Source of the DNA: Opisthorchis felineus
Taxonomy: Eukaryota > Platyhelminthes > Trematoda > Opisthorchiida > Opisthorchiidae
Direction: 5' to 3'
Assembly (NCBI GenBank): GCA_004794785.1
Contig: SJOL01010424.1
Span: 464,439-528,438 of the forward strand
DNA: 64,000 nt
The stretch's first letter is position 1. Each line of letters begins with the position of its first letter. This document shows, one piece after another, positions 26,551 to 64,000 of this stretch. The notes beneath the pieces were generated by a model, which made no database searches, was not told where the DNA came from, and saw only the letters and a list, made by a program, of their open reading frames with translations. Made by a program: the position numbers and the translations under genes.

Positions 26551-26805
26551 ATTAGCGAAATACACTCATTTGCAAACAAATTTGGTTTTGCGAGAGACTC
26601 ACCTGGAACCCAGCTGAATCTCTCGTTTCCAGGCAACTGAATGTGCTGCACCAGGCCGCCTCATTTTTCAGTTGCTACGATATTCGAGATATCGCGATAC
26701 ATGTATATTCGTAATGCACTACTCACTGCTGAAAATTCTGCGACAGCCGACGACCGGTTTCGCCCTTCTTGGGGCTCATCAGGTAGGCGCAGTCCCCGAG
26801 TTCCA
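26551..26805 (-). mobile_element. Hammerhead repeat family, 5'-truncated monomer
   Basis: Single minus-sense copy: the A terminus at 26551-26630 leads to the B segment with an intact ribozyme (26746-26788), and identity stops abruptly at about 26805, just beyond stem I. The internal sequence is nearly the consensus, so this is among the youngest copies seen. Confidence 0.85.
26746..26788 (-). ncRNA. Hammerhead ribozyme, type I, minus strand, core intact
   Basis: Read on the minus strand, the order is GCCTAC, CTGATGA, stem II GCCC/GGGC (perfect 4 bp) with loop CAAGAA, GAAA, minimal stem III CC/GG, cleavage triplet GTC, then GTCGGC. Stem I inner helix has five of six pairs; one position is changed from the family consensus. 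All core nucleotides are present. The element is cut off just beyond the ribozyme at about 26805, so the outer stem I helix is partly lost. It has the best stem II in the window. Confidence 0.82.
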
Positions 26806-28089
26806 AACATTTTCCACTTAGTCAGACAGCTGATTCATTTTTTGAAGGAATCACTTGCAGAGTATTTTTGTATTCCACTTTGAACATTCAAAAACGGCTT
26901 CAGAAAGTTCTTTACTGAAGCGTTTCGCAGTAATCCCCAAGGTCTCTCCGGTAATTATGAGGAAATTTAGTTGATATACTTTTCCATTTTGGCCTGACAG
27001 TTATTGCAAGCGGTATGTCCCTGGTCCTGTGCAATAGGACAGCTTTAAATAGGTCTTAACGATATCTCGATGAATGACAGCCAGCAAGGAGACTAGGACT
27101 ACTGACTTTAACTCATTTTTCATCAGACTGTGGGTCCAGCATGTGCCCACGAATTACAAAATACTAGTAAAAGTAATTCTGTCCAATGATTGATTTCCTG
27201 GCAGATTTCTAGCAGACTTCCAGCCTGAATAGTGACGTATTAGGCATGACAAGTTCTACTCACAGATGGTAATGTTTGATTAGCTAATTTTATCACGTCT
27301 GTAAACTAGCGTTCGTAGTGTCTTGAAGACTGACGAAGCGGCTTGATTTCAGACAAAATGGGCGAATGTTCGACGGCTGTGACTCATAGCGGAGCCTGTA
27401 AGGGGGCTAGAAATGGAGTTCCAGGTTGTTAGGGTTCAGAAACATAAACATGAACTAAGTTAAGTGTTGACGAAGCACAGCTCACGTTGCCGGGGTTTGC
27501 ACCAAGGCGTAGTTGGGGCGGCACCTGTCCTTAGTTAGTTGTTCTGGGATATCAGCATCCTTGAGACGATTTGCATGAGAATAACAAAGTGTGACGTTCC
27601 GTTTGGAGCTAGAAACATCCAAACGTATCAAAGGTATCAACTAAAGCACGCAGTCCTCCTAGCATTAAGTCACACGAGTTTCTAGTGCGATGCGTTGACC
27701 TTCACAAAACGATTGTGCCGAATAGGATGAAAACAAGCAATAACAAAAATGGGTAGCGGTCTGAATGGAAAGATGTTTTTTTTCACACCTAATCCAGTTG
27801 TTGCGACGGCACCCATAATCAATCGGAATTCAACGTTGTAAAGTAATTTTAGACAATTTTGTACCTAACAAAACAAGATTTAAATCAGCTCTAACTCTAA
27901 CCTTTTCTTGAAACTACAAGAGTGAGATGATTTGCTTTTCCCTCTCCATTGATTTCCAAGCCCCGGTGGTAATGTTCATTTCCGGTCGGGGAATCATATT
28001 CCATAGTATATTTGGTTGTTCCTAGCCTCAAACATCTGGTTTGTTTGTTTTGTGCGTTATGTTCTTCCCATGTGCGAACTAAACGACTT

Positions 28090-28602
28090 GGAGCGGAACA
28101 CTACTCACATGGTTACTGTAAACTGCTCGACAGCGCACGACCAGTTTCGCCATTCTTCGGGCGTATCAGGTAGGCACAGTCCCCGATTCTTCGTCAAGCT
28201 TATGTACTACTTGAACCCAAATTGTACTAACTTGGCTAAATCCGCTCATTTGCACACCACTTTGGGTTCGACAGGAGACTCAACTGCCTATTTTATGATA
28301 TTCTTCAACTAATGTTGTCGTACAAAGACCGTCTCATCTTTCATTTTTCGCGCCCTTCGAGGACTGTACCTACCTGATGCATCCAAGGAAGCTCGAAACC
28401 GGTTGTGAGTTGCCGAACATTTTCCAGCAACCTTAAGAGTAGTGCTTCTTCGAGAAATTGGGCTGCGATACCTCGAATATCATAGTAACTGAAACATTCA
28501 GTAGCCCTTATGCGGCACATTTAGTTGAGGAATTTCACAAACAAGAGATTCAGCGGGATTCATTTGTGTTTGCCAATAGGTGTATATTGCCGATGTCAAA
28601 AT
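28090..28602. mobile_element. Hammerhead repeat family, B-A / B-A fold-back
   Basis: The left half (to about 28345) is minus-sense B then A; the right half (about 28346-28602) is plus-sense B then A. Both ribozymes are damaged: the left one (about 28132-28176, minus) reads CTGATAC, and the right one (CTGATGC at 28374-28380) has a collapsed stem II, although GAAA is kept. The two halves are joined inside ribozyme-proximal sequence. Confidence 0.75.
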
Positions 28603-28929
28603 AAACCAACTATCTTCGCAGGCTGGATTAAGTCATCCACGGCTACATAATTGGAAGACCATAATGTTTACAATGCTCCGACAGTTGGCTTAGCGACAAA
28701 GCGGACGAGTAAGTTCCAAAGTTTTTGGATTAAAATCGAGTTTTAATACAACGCATTGGGTCTTGCTTATCTCATTCTTAGTTCATGCATGTCCACCCTT
28801 TCCACATACGAAAGAACGCAAACGAACGAAAAAGGGAAAGAATAGATAATCTGAAGGCTAAACGTCAAGCCGGTTCAGAGATCCACCAATTCGTCAAACT
28901 GTCCAGTAAATAACATGTTAACCTTCATA

Positions 28930-28972
28930 AAGGAAACTACTCACAAGGTGGCTGAAAACTCTTCGACATTTT
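28930..28972 (-). mobile_element. Hammerhead repeat family, short fragment
   Basis: About 40 bp match the family (AAACTACTCACAAGG, then GCTGAAAACTCTTCGACA), and identity ends before the ribozyme core. Confidence 0.55.
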
Positions 28973-31571
28973 AACCTCTTTTGATCCTGATTTAATCTCC
29001 AAATCTGAATTCAACCGAACATCACATCCCTATCTCACAAAATCCGTTCAGCTAACAGTTCTACAGGAATGCCCCTAACTTATGTGGTATTCATCCACTG
29101 ACATTCGACAACGACGCACTATGAATATCTGACCGATAAAAATTACAAGAGCAATCTAACCACTGGTATAACACCTTGATAACATTGGCCCAACCAAGTT
29201 GTCTTAGGCAAAAGAATGGTTAACTGCCAAAAGCAAAGATTCTAGGACGAACGCCCATTAGTTTCTGTAAAAAATGAATTGTCACCTACCTGGAGCTTCG
29301 CAAATGAAGGATGTATTTACCACCATGAATATTTAAAGCGCACCATTTATTGAATTTCAGGTAAAATCTTGAGGATAATTTTGATATGGCAGTAAGATAG
29401 CTAATCTGGGCCAATTCTAATTTGCCATTTTCGTGTCCTAGCACGTGAGTTAAAACACACTGGGTGCATACTTTAGGACAGGGAGCGTTAGTATAGGCTG
29501 TCAAGCTGAGATAAACATCCGTTTCAAATGTTGCATAAAGCTGAATGATTTAAGGGGTCAATTTCTATACAAGTGGAGACTGACTCATGTTGGCCAGGTG
29601 GCACTCAAGATGGTAACCTCAGTTTCAAAAAAGGCCTGGCCACTGCCCAGTGCCACAATACTGATTGACATTTCTTGGACCTTTACGTATGCAGTGTATG
29701 CATGAGCGTGCCGTGTTCATGTGGCTTCAGCGGGCTTAAATTCAGACTTCAGTTTGAACTTTATGGCGCTATTTTATAGTCTTGAGTCTCGTGTTGTCCT
29801 TAGTAAACAGTAAGCGTCAAATCCGCTTTCTTACTACTATTGCCAACTTTTCTGTTTGGGTGTTTGGGTAGCTGTGTTGCCTTACACGCAAAACGGCCAA
29901 CAACACTTCCCCTCATATAGATATCACGTTTGGCTTGGTCGAGTTAGGTGTGGTTTACTTATTCCGTGGTTCCACTATGTATGTCCGATCTATGCTATAA
30001 TGTTCACTTCTAAGTTATGAAAAAGGTTATCCTTCCTTTTTAAGGAAGGAGGGGTCCCGGACAAACTCAGTTAGGCACGAAAGTGCTCTTGGAGGGTGGG
30101 GTGGTTTAAAAGTTATTATGTGGAGTTGTGCGCTCATTTGTTAATTTTTTCGCCGAACTAAGTAGTATTGCGCCCACAGGCATAATACCTCTTCTCTCCA
30201 ACTGTTTCTTCATTTCTCACTCAAGCCAAAAAAATATCCTTAAGGTTATCCATTCTGTGTGCCGAGTTTGAGAAGGAAGGCTACGCAAATCGACAGTTTT
30301 GAATATGCAGTCATTCGTCCTAACGCTATCTCATACGGCCCTCTCCCTCTATGATGTTTTTTTCATCTCGTTTACAAGAAACTAATAAATGTCCACCGTT
30401 TAGCTAAGAATCTCGTTCCACTGCTCGTACTGTTTGCAGGAAGAATTCCGGATAAAAACACTGCGTTGTTGTCTGACGTCTGTGCCTTTAGTAATATGAT
30501 ATCACGATGGAAAGGCATTATCAAGCATCAATCGGTTTCTTCCAGCGGCTGCGTTCGCTCGCGTCTACTAACCAATTACAGTGGAGCAAACAGTTTTGCC
30601 CGTACTGAAATGTGGAAAACACGCGTGTGAAGTGTAACAAGTGATGCCAAATGGATGTTTGATAGATTTTTCAAAACGAACCTTAGATTTCTTGTAAGAT
30701 TTTTGGTGCAATCAGCTGTTGATTAATTCACCATTTACCAAGTTAACCTAATAAGCTAAGATAAGCTAAAATAAGGCTCGCATCCAAGCCATACTCACTA
30801 GCTATGCGAACCGTTTGGCAGGCGCGTATTCCGGAAAGTAGCAGCCTGAAGTTACAAAACCAAAAGATTGTTTGCCCGATCCTTCCACGCCCAGCTGATG
30901 AGTCCTAATTGGGATGAGATGTTTCGTTTGACTGGGCTTTTAAAATCCGGCCAAGTCACTATAAAAAGCTTTGGAATTTAACTGACATCATTTATGCAAT
31001 TTGCTTATGTGGTGTCCAGTTTTAGGTGCTTTCGATGGGAAATTTAGTTGGTGTGGTTGCTTTTTACTTCTGTCTGTCTGACTTTGAGAAAGGTCCTTTT
31101 GTCCTGATTAGACTGCTCATTTAGGTTTAACGAAGGCAGTGTTCATTGGAAACGTCTGCTCGTACGTGCTGGTTTTTCATCAAGCTCGCAATAATTGTAA
31201 TGTACTGTACTCACCGTGCTCACTAGGGTCGGAATCAGATGCTGTGTGTGTGTGTTTGAGTGGCCATGCATGCAGAATCGATAAAAAATAACACGTGTCA
31301 CCGTTTTAATGTCGCATTGCTTCATCTGGCAATCCTTGCAATCCCCATCTTCATTGTTATTTTAAATAAGCCACTCAGTCTATTATTTGCAATGCTTAAC
31401 ACTTTCACCTTTTCAGAAAATGGGCCCTGTTAACTCTAGGTGTGAACTGGTGCTGAGTCAGTGCTGTTTTTGGTCTTCACGTGATTCACATGAGGGGCTT
31501 AATTCTTTGGGTATGTATGCACATACATTTCATTGTGTTGACGCCACGTCGAGAAAATTTTTTTGATGCAG

Positions 31572-31624
31572 AGAACAGACAACAGATTTACAGATTCACA
31601 GGATGCATCGGGACCGCAACTGAG
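31572..31624 (+). other. Candidate upstream (5') exon, possibly of TFAP2
   Basis: A 53-bp stretch lies between a good acceptor (TTTTTTTGATGCAG) and a perfect donor (CTGAG followed by GTAAGT). In one frame it is open and ends in phase 0 (NRQQIYRFTGCIGTATE), compatible with the exon at 36914. It has no recognisable similarity to the N-terminus of AP-2 proteins. It could be a 5'UTR exon or chance. Confidence 0.22.
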
Positions 31625-34245
31625 GTAAGTTCAGCTCAAGTGACACTGTCAGCATGAACTGGCACTTCGAATTCCGACCCCTGTTGGTGTTTTGCGGTAG
31701 GTTTTAATTTATCATGAACGTTTTATTGGCGGCGCCAATTCGCTTGCAATTTTAAGTACCACACGCTTGGAAATCGCTACTTCAGTTATACTTATCTGCC
31801 AGTGGTTACATTACAACAGATCGATGGTCTTGTCATTGTGAAGACCCTGTTGCCCACGTGAGCGTTGGCAACGTTACACTTTCGGTCGTGCAACGAAAAA
31901 CAAACCGGAAGTTTATGGGTGCGTTTTTTATCGGCAGGATAGAACCATTCCAAACGTGATTCTCAGGTTAGCTCGAAATCTAACGAGGATTCATTGAAAT
32001 TATTGCATTTATTGACATAAAATGACGCAAGATATGTTTTTATGCTTTGTTGAATACATCTCGGAAACAGGTATTTGTGTTCCGGGCCCCAATAACGAGC
32101 AGAATTTTAGCCGTTCTGTCATTTATGTCTATCCGAGGACTGCCTATCAATTTATCCACATTAAATTTCCCTGTTAGAGCCATGGAATCGATGCAAGCGC
32201 GCCAACAGTTCAACTATCTCAGTTTTTCATAATTCGAATTGTTCACAAAAGAGACTTACAGGCTGGGTTGTCGCAACCTCCTACAACACATGACTAGATT
32301 CTGATTGGCTCATTTTCGCCGTCGATACTCCTGGCTTTTCGCACCCTCTTCCCTTGCTTTACTCATTCCGGCTACTTTGCACGAAGATAGTGTGGCCACC
32401 AATACAAGCACATGCCACACGTATGTCCTGCTGTGATCAGGGCACAAAAACAGGAGTGTGGGGGTGGTCCATGTGCTTCGATCCGCGTCTGCCAATCCTT
32501 CATTCCAGGCTCTGCTGGATCAAAGGACTTATTGGCCTTGGGGCAGAGCGACAAAAAAGATGTGCAACAGGATAGGTGGGACAAGAAAAACTCCGGATGG
32601 CAGGAGGGGGTAGACTCCTTCCACACCCTCCTCGGACTTTATGTTGACCAGATGCAATGGATCAGCCTATCAACCGCTGGTAGATCGTTCCTCGTCCTCC
32701 TCACACGAATGATCGGGGAGGCAGGGTGGAGTGTGGCTTAAATGGAATCATTGATTCTACTGATACCACAGCTGGACAGTCTGCTTTCTGCCTTTGGCCA
32801 TTAACGTGCAACATCCAGTCTATTGTCCGTTCTTTCTGGAGCAGTGCCAGAAATCGTGCCTCGGGGTACCCGGCTGAGACTCACGTTTTGCTCGGAGCCA
32901 TTTCCATTGATTTGGGAAGAAATTAATTATCGAATTTAATGTCATCCGACATACAGGTGAGTCTGTATTGGCAGTGGCTTTTCTGGCCGGTATTTGTTAT
33001 GATGTTTGACCTCAGTATATTGTAGCGAAAGTCACCCAGAACGTTTCAACTTGGCTCGCCTTACACTAATGCTGTAAGTGATAAGTTACCGATGGTTGTA
33101 GTACGGATTCTATCGGATATAGCGAAGATAAAATGGTCCCAGGGTTGACAGGGCTGTTGTGTATCGATTTGAGGCAAACTATGTAGATAACCGCCTTCAC
33201 ACAGATGTACATGCTTACTGTACATCCACGCGTCACTTCGAGACCTCTGGCACATCTGGCCAGTGCAGTATGAGTAATTTTACCTACTGGCGAAATCGAC
33301 CACACATAAATGCACCAACTCCATATGAAGAAATCTAAACGAGTAGAGAATGCAATTTGGCTGCTCACCGCAGTGAGGGAAGCCACTTTTTACTACCCGA
33401 ACCAGGTATTAATAGTAGTCGTAATTCGATACTTAAAACGATCTGTAGCTAACATAGAAGTATTGTATCTGGACCAAATTTTATTACATTTTCCATATTA
33501 CAACCTTATTCGGCTTGTATGACATGAGTAGACCTATGTAACCGATTTAACAACGAAAAGACATGCTTAATGAGGGTCACCACGTACAGTTGAGCCTTGA
33601 AAACTTGAAAACTATGAGGCTGTGGGCAAAACTCTTGTTTTTCTGGATAGGTGCCTAATAAACGCTTGCATCGTTGTACTGTTTGATTACTGGTGTCATT
33701 CGTATTAGGCGTACTTCGCTTTGAGAGACTTCAATACAAGGATAGTGGTTGAAACAAGACCAGAAATGCTGCGGCGAAACACTCCACACACTTCTCTCCG
33801 CACTGACGTTGTCACTTCGATTGGTGATGAAACGTGAGCAGTCCAGTTGCCAAGCTCGGCTAATAGGCCATCAACCAAGGTGGTGTTTCTACCCTAAACA
33901 AGACTACGATGGTTCCCTCATATAAGATGCCTTGTGGTGACCATTTCACCAGGAAAGATACACTTTTGGTGCTTCGGACAAATGCTACAAGAAAGTATCT
34001 TCCTGTCAGTAACTTGGTCACTTATCTTTAGTGGGTAACTTGCCCCTCGTAGAGTACTTTTACAACTATCAGAAGCGACCATAATTTCACACTTTCATAT
34101 CTTACTAGTGGATGGCATTTCACTTATTTGTTGAGAAATGAGTTCGGCGAATTCAACAAGCGGATGTCACTGATAGAAGTATCTAACCGACAAAAAAAAA
34201 CCACACATGGATAAAAATTCAACAGGTTGAGTAATGAGTAATGAG

Positions 34246-34530
34246 GCCCCAGTACCAACCACACTCCTTCTTGAGGTCCTGCTTATATTGACCAAAGAGG
34301 GCCACCCCTTTGTAACGTTTGATCTTGCAGAGGCTTGCTTGCAGGTAGAAGAATCTAAAGGGCTTCAACAATCAACACACATCGCGGACAGTAACAGTAC
34401 AACAATACAATACAACAGTACAGTACAGCCGTCAACGAAGAGATCATAGATATAATTCTGACAGGTATATGGGATTTAGCTGAATAACTGAACAGTATCA
34501 TTGTGATGGGACGCATACCTCATGGACTGT
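34246..34530 (+). mobile_element. Gypsy-type LTR retrotransposon RT relic
   Basis: The first block (34318-34347) encodes FDLAEACLQV followed by ESKGLQQSTHI, matching the Gypsy RT motif around LDLADAYLQIxV and DESKxLLTINTH. The second block (34443-34527) reads IIDIILTGIWDLAE, a stop, LNSIIVMGRIPHG, matching the xIMDxMLxGxxGVAAYLDDIIVxGR block that holds the catalytic YLDD, here degraded to a stop plus LNS. The region between the blocks is replaced by an ACA/CAGTA-rich simple repeat. No LTRs are recognised. It is inactive. Confidence 0.72.
34385..34432. repeat. Simple repeat of ACA/CAGTA units
   Basis: Irregular tandem repeats (AGTACAACAATACAATACAA, then CAGTACAGTACAG) separate the two halves of the Gypsy RT relic. 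Confidence 0.7.
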
Positions 34531-36913
34531 AATAATGACTTAATCTAACCCTTCAGCATACCAATGATTACGGTTTCAATCACACTTCCATCTAGTAGCT
34601 AGGTTTCATTTTTGATCAGTATGGTCGTCATTCTGACCCTGATAACACTGATGCCAACTCCTACTGATGCAACTTCACTCCGCGCGTTTTTTTGGGCAAG
34701 TTAATCGCTACACCTCGTTGTACCAGCTATGCTTGTTATGTGCGCACCAATTAACAAGCTACCGACTAGAAATACGGAATGTTACTGGTCGGATTAGTAC
34801 CAAAAATCCTTTGATTATGTCAATTCGATGTTAACGTCGGATCTTCTGCCTACACACTTTGACCCATGATTACCAATTATCGTTACAGTAAATGGATTTA
34901 AGCACAGTGTCGGTGCTGTTAGTTCACATGTGTATTCCGATGGAAGCGAAAAAGCCATAATGCGCGTTGTCCGTCCGTTACCAGCAGCTAAAAGAAACTG
35001 TGGAGAAGTTGAAAAGGATGTACTTGAAAAAGTTTCGCAGGACGGTTTGTGGACGCCTTCTTTCTTTCTCAGCTGACTATCAGCTTCTTTTAACAATATA
35101 TGGTCCCAAAGTGGGGATTCCAGACTAACTGCTAGACGATTACAACGTTGAGCAATTACCTTGCTTGGCTACAATTTCAGTATCCAGTTATGGATAAACT
35201 GGTGCTCATTCAGGACTGATCAGCTTAAACAAATTACATGAAAAAGATTCTTTGGTCGCTTCCATAGCTTTCAGAAAAGACGTGAACCCTCAGTTGGGGA
35301 CGCTTTTGTACTTCTCAGTCGCTTTCCATAATAGTAAGGGAGTTAATGCCGTAGATTTCCTGTTGCCAGAAGCCCTCGTACATATACAAATAATCTTGGC
35401 TTGCGCGCAAGTTCACAGGCGACTTACATTTATTTCAGCACCAAGATTCTCTGTCTAATGTGAACGCAATTCCTTTTCGGAAGCTAAAGCACAAGTCTTA
35501 TGAATGCACTTACCCGTAGTTATGTTTGCTTAGTGCATGTTAAACAATACGTCACCGCCTGTTCACTTTGCGCTGTTGCTGCCATTATTCAACCTAAAAT
35601 GCCTGTTGTGCCTTCGCCCAGTCTAGAACACTCACGGTCAAGACTTCCTATTGAATTTGCGACTCCAGCTGATGCTTATTGTTGCTTATGCTTTTTCTAC
35701 CTGGTCTGATGCTTTTCTATCAATTGCCAATTTAGTGGCGTCACAATATCCATCGCCCAACGTCTGTTTGGTCAGTTTAGCTGTTCATAACCATCGCTCA
35801 CCGAAAACGAAGCATAGTTAATCTCTTTTATTTTTCAGTAGTTTTGTCCTCAAAGCGGACTAGCTATAAAACAGTTCCTGGGTGATCGAAAGGAGAGGTT
35901 GAATAACGTATACAGTGCTGTCAGGTTTGATGTACCGACCCCAAAGCCAGATGAGTGCCAGTCTGGTCCGAAAAGTGTCATCTAACCATGAACATCGGGT
36001 AGATCTGGCTTGCTATCGTTCAGGTATCAGAAGATTAGCATAACGACCCTTATTCGCAACAGTCCTTGGACCACTCAACTTATCGCTGAATTCCCGGTGC
36101 AGCTACTGGCCGTTTTAGGAGTTTCTGCGTGAAAGGAAATCCCATCTACCAAAGGATACCTCCGTTGTCCTGCTCTTTTTTGATACCGACCAGGAAAATG
36201 GAGCCCTTTTTCACCAATGCAGGTGATTTAGGTCCTCCGAAAAATCTCCCAAGCAGCTGTACGCAGGCAGAATGCACGCAATGGCTAAACTGAGTTCACA
36301 TTCCTCAAACCCAAACTTTCTCACGGGGTTAACTCGTTAACTGTTCTGTTATAGATAAGCTGTTACAGTAATTTTTGTAAACTTATTGGATTCTTAGTTA
36401 TGAGCTATCCGGTTAAAGTGCACTTTCGACTTTGATCGAGCGAGCTGCGTCAGTCAAGTTGAAGAAATTATCGAGTTTGGCTTGGCTGAATCAATATATG
36501 GTCAGTTACAAATGCGTGCTCGACAGAAGTGAAAAAACGTGAGACAGAGAACCCTTCACTCATGACAGTAGTTGTGCTGTCCAGCGCGTAGGAGTAGTAT
36601 ACCTTGTTATTACATGACAAACGAATCACCGCTATTCGTTGTACAACCCCCAACTAGGTAGGCGTTTTGTAGCAGATTTCGTCCAAAACGACAGTACCAA
36701 ACTAGTGCAAGCAGGCTACATAAAGCTGCTTGATCTTATCTGTGAGTACTACGCAACTCATACCACCTATTAAGTGATGACCTCTACCTTCCGCAGAATA
36801 AGTGACAGCGATTTACCCCCTTGCTTATTCTGTGTATTTTCTCAAATGTGTGTTTGGAGCAACCCCAGTCAACGGCAAAATGTTCATTAGGATTTCTGCT
36901 TGCTTTCTTCCAG
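34531..36913. other. Sequence directly upstream of the first visible TFAP2 exon
   Basis: Probably intronic, because the exon at 36914 lacks a start codon. No promoter, CpG-dense island or AP-2 N-terminal coding sequence was recognised. Confidence 0.5.
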
Positions 36914-63086
<26,173 letters not shown>

Positions 63087-63650
63087 GCAAGTAATAGGCT
63101 TATTGCTGGACAAATAGATGCTTCTCAGATTGGTACTGATAACGAACAATTCATTTGACACATTCCTGTTGTTTTCAAGCTATAGATTGAGTGGTTGTCC
63201 AACTTTTGTTTCAACTTTCCGATATTCTGCCGAAATTTGATTCAACGCAACGCTCTCCGATCTAACTAACCACTGTAGAAATGTCCGACTTCTTCGGTTA
63301 ACGGAAACTAAACTCGGAGATGGACAGCCTAAATACAGGATAATAGTATTCGGAATATCATGAAGTCCACTATAGCTGACTCGACGAAATGAGCAACAGA
63401 CCCGTGATGCTAAACCACGAAGTACTTCGACTAATTTCATTAGACGCCACATTCACGAGGAGCCAAACGGGGGCATTTGTCCGTCTCGTTCTCCGACATA
63501 GTACTGGATTATCTCTCGAAGTGATAAGTATGCCAGTGGGCTGAATGATGAAGTTCAAGACAAAACCCCCTTCGATGGTCACCATTATCATACCATTTGT
63601 GTTTGCTTATATGTATCTCCCAAGCGTGGTTAGGATATGATGCATATTCT

Positions 63651-63719
63651 ATATATATATATATNNNNNNNNNNNNNNNNNNNNNNNNNNNNNNNNNNNN
63701 NNNNNNNATATATATATAT
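63651..63719. repeat. (AT)n microsatellite containing an assembly gap
   Basis: AT repeats at 63651-63664 and 63708-63719 flank 43 unknown bases (63665-63707). The true repeat length is unknown. Confidence 0.97.
63665..63707. other. Assembly gap (43 N)
   Basis: Run of N within the AT microsatellite. Any ORF translated across it is artificial. Confidence 0.99.
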
Positions 63720-63904
63720 TACTTCGTTAGCAGACATGAGTGTCACACATCAATTTTTAAGAACTTTTTTGGATCATCAATTATAACGAATGAGTGGTGT
63801 TTGTGCTGTATACAGCCACGAAGAGCAACGTGCTATAATACCAAAAATGAATACAGTCTTGAAGAAAAATTAGGGAGCTAACAGTCCCCCAAAATTTTCG
63901 TGCA

Positions 63905-64000
63905 TAATTTTCTTCAGTTGAATTTTCCATGCGAAGACTGCCTCATATATCCGTTGGAACGACATCCAAGGTATCAAAGTAGGCATCAAAACTACTCATA
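63905..64000 (-). mobile_element. Hammerhead repeat family, fragment cut by window end
   Basis: This minus-sense A-internal segment (CTTCAGTTGAATTTTC, GACTGCCTCATATATCCGTT, AAACTACTCATA) continues past the end of the window. Confidence 0.65.

Larger units (their letters stand above)
26806..34245. other. No recognisable gene; hammerhead repeats near 28 kb only
   Basis: The stretch is AT-rich with short ORFs. The candidate exon at 31572 is the only splice-like signal I would single out. Confidence 0.55.
63087..64000 (+). other. Start of the last visible TFAP2 intron
   Basis: This is intronic sequence after the exon ending at 63086. No match to the final AP-2 exon (QLCKEF-type start) is seen before the window ends. 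It contains an (AT)n tract interrupted by unknown bases and, at the end, a fragment of the hammerhead repeat family. Short ORFs on both strands at 63180-63600 have no recognisable product. Confidence 0.7.

Noticed and set aside
31417..31439. Possible micro-exon MGPVNS between TTTTCAG and GTGTGA
   Set aside because: The donor is weak, and phase 2 followed by the 31572 candidate exon gives an immediate stop.
63597..63881. 94-codon ORF across the N run
   Set aside because: It includes unknown bases and an AT microsatellite; an artefact.

Overview
The window looks like nuclear DNA of a flatworm, most likely a digenean fluke (genus not determined). The grounds are a gene with short exons spread over long repeat-filled introns, degenerate trematode-style LINE and Gypsy reverse-transcriptase fragments, and a dispersed short repeat carrying a hammerhead ribozyme, a combination known from schistosomes and other trematodes. 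There is no sign of bacterial gene organisation: ORFs are short, overlap on both strands and mostly lack recognisable domains.

The only gene I recognise with confidence is a transcription factor AP-2 (TFAP2) orthologue on the + strand. Six coding exons lie at 36914-37393, 41282-41488, 42980-43592, 48852-49053, 49945-50063 and 62939-63086. Their reading phases agree at every junction. Together they encode the N-terminal PY/PPxY activation region, a Ser/Thr/Gly-rich linker, the conserved basic DNA-binding region and most of the helix-span-helix dimerisation domain. The start codon exon (upstream) and the last exon (beyond base 64000) were not identified. The last visible intron appears to use a GC donor.

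Region 1-36.9 kb is intergenic or far-5' sequence with no convincing gene. It contains microsatellites, a degenerate LINE (24.7-25.6 kb, minus strand), a 96-bp-arm hairpin (24.07-24.31 kb) and a Gypsy reverse-transcriptase relic (34.2-34.5 kb). From about 9.7 kb on, both this region and the AP-2 introns contain about 20 copies of one repeat family.

That repeat family is the most interesting content. In sense orientation it has a monomer of roughly 300 nt with a type I hammerhead ribozyme: CTGATGA, GAAA and GGTC core, a two-part stem I, a 4-bp stem II and a minimal stem III. Copies occur as A-B-A direct dimers and as fold-backs in which two 5'-truncated copies meet head to head, with about 85-bp inverted termini outside. 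This fits a non-autonomous Penelope-like or retrozyme-type retroelement. The two best-preserved ribozymes are at 25791-25833 (+) and 26746-26788 (-). All copies that would be sense in the AP-2 pre-mRNA have broken cores.
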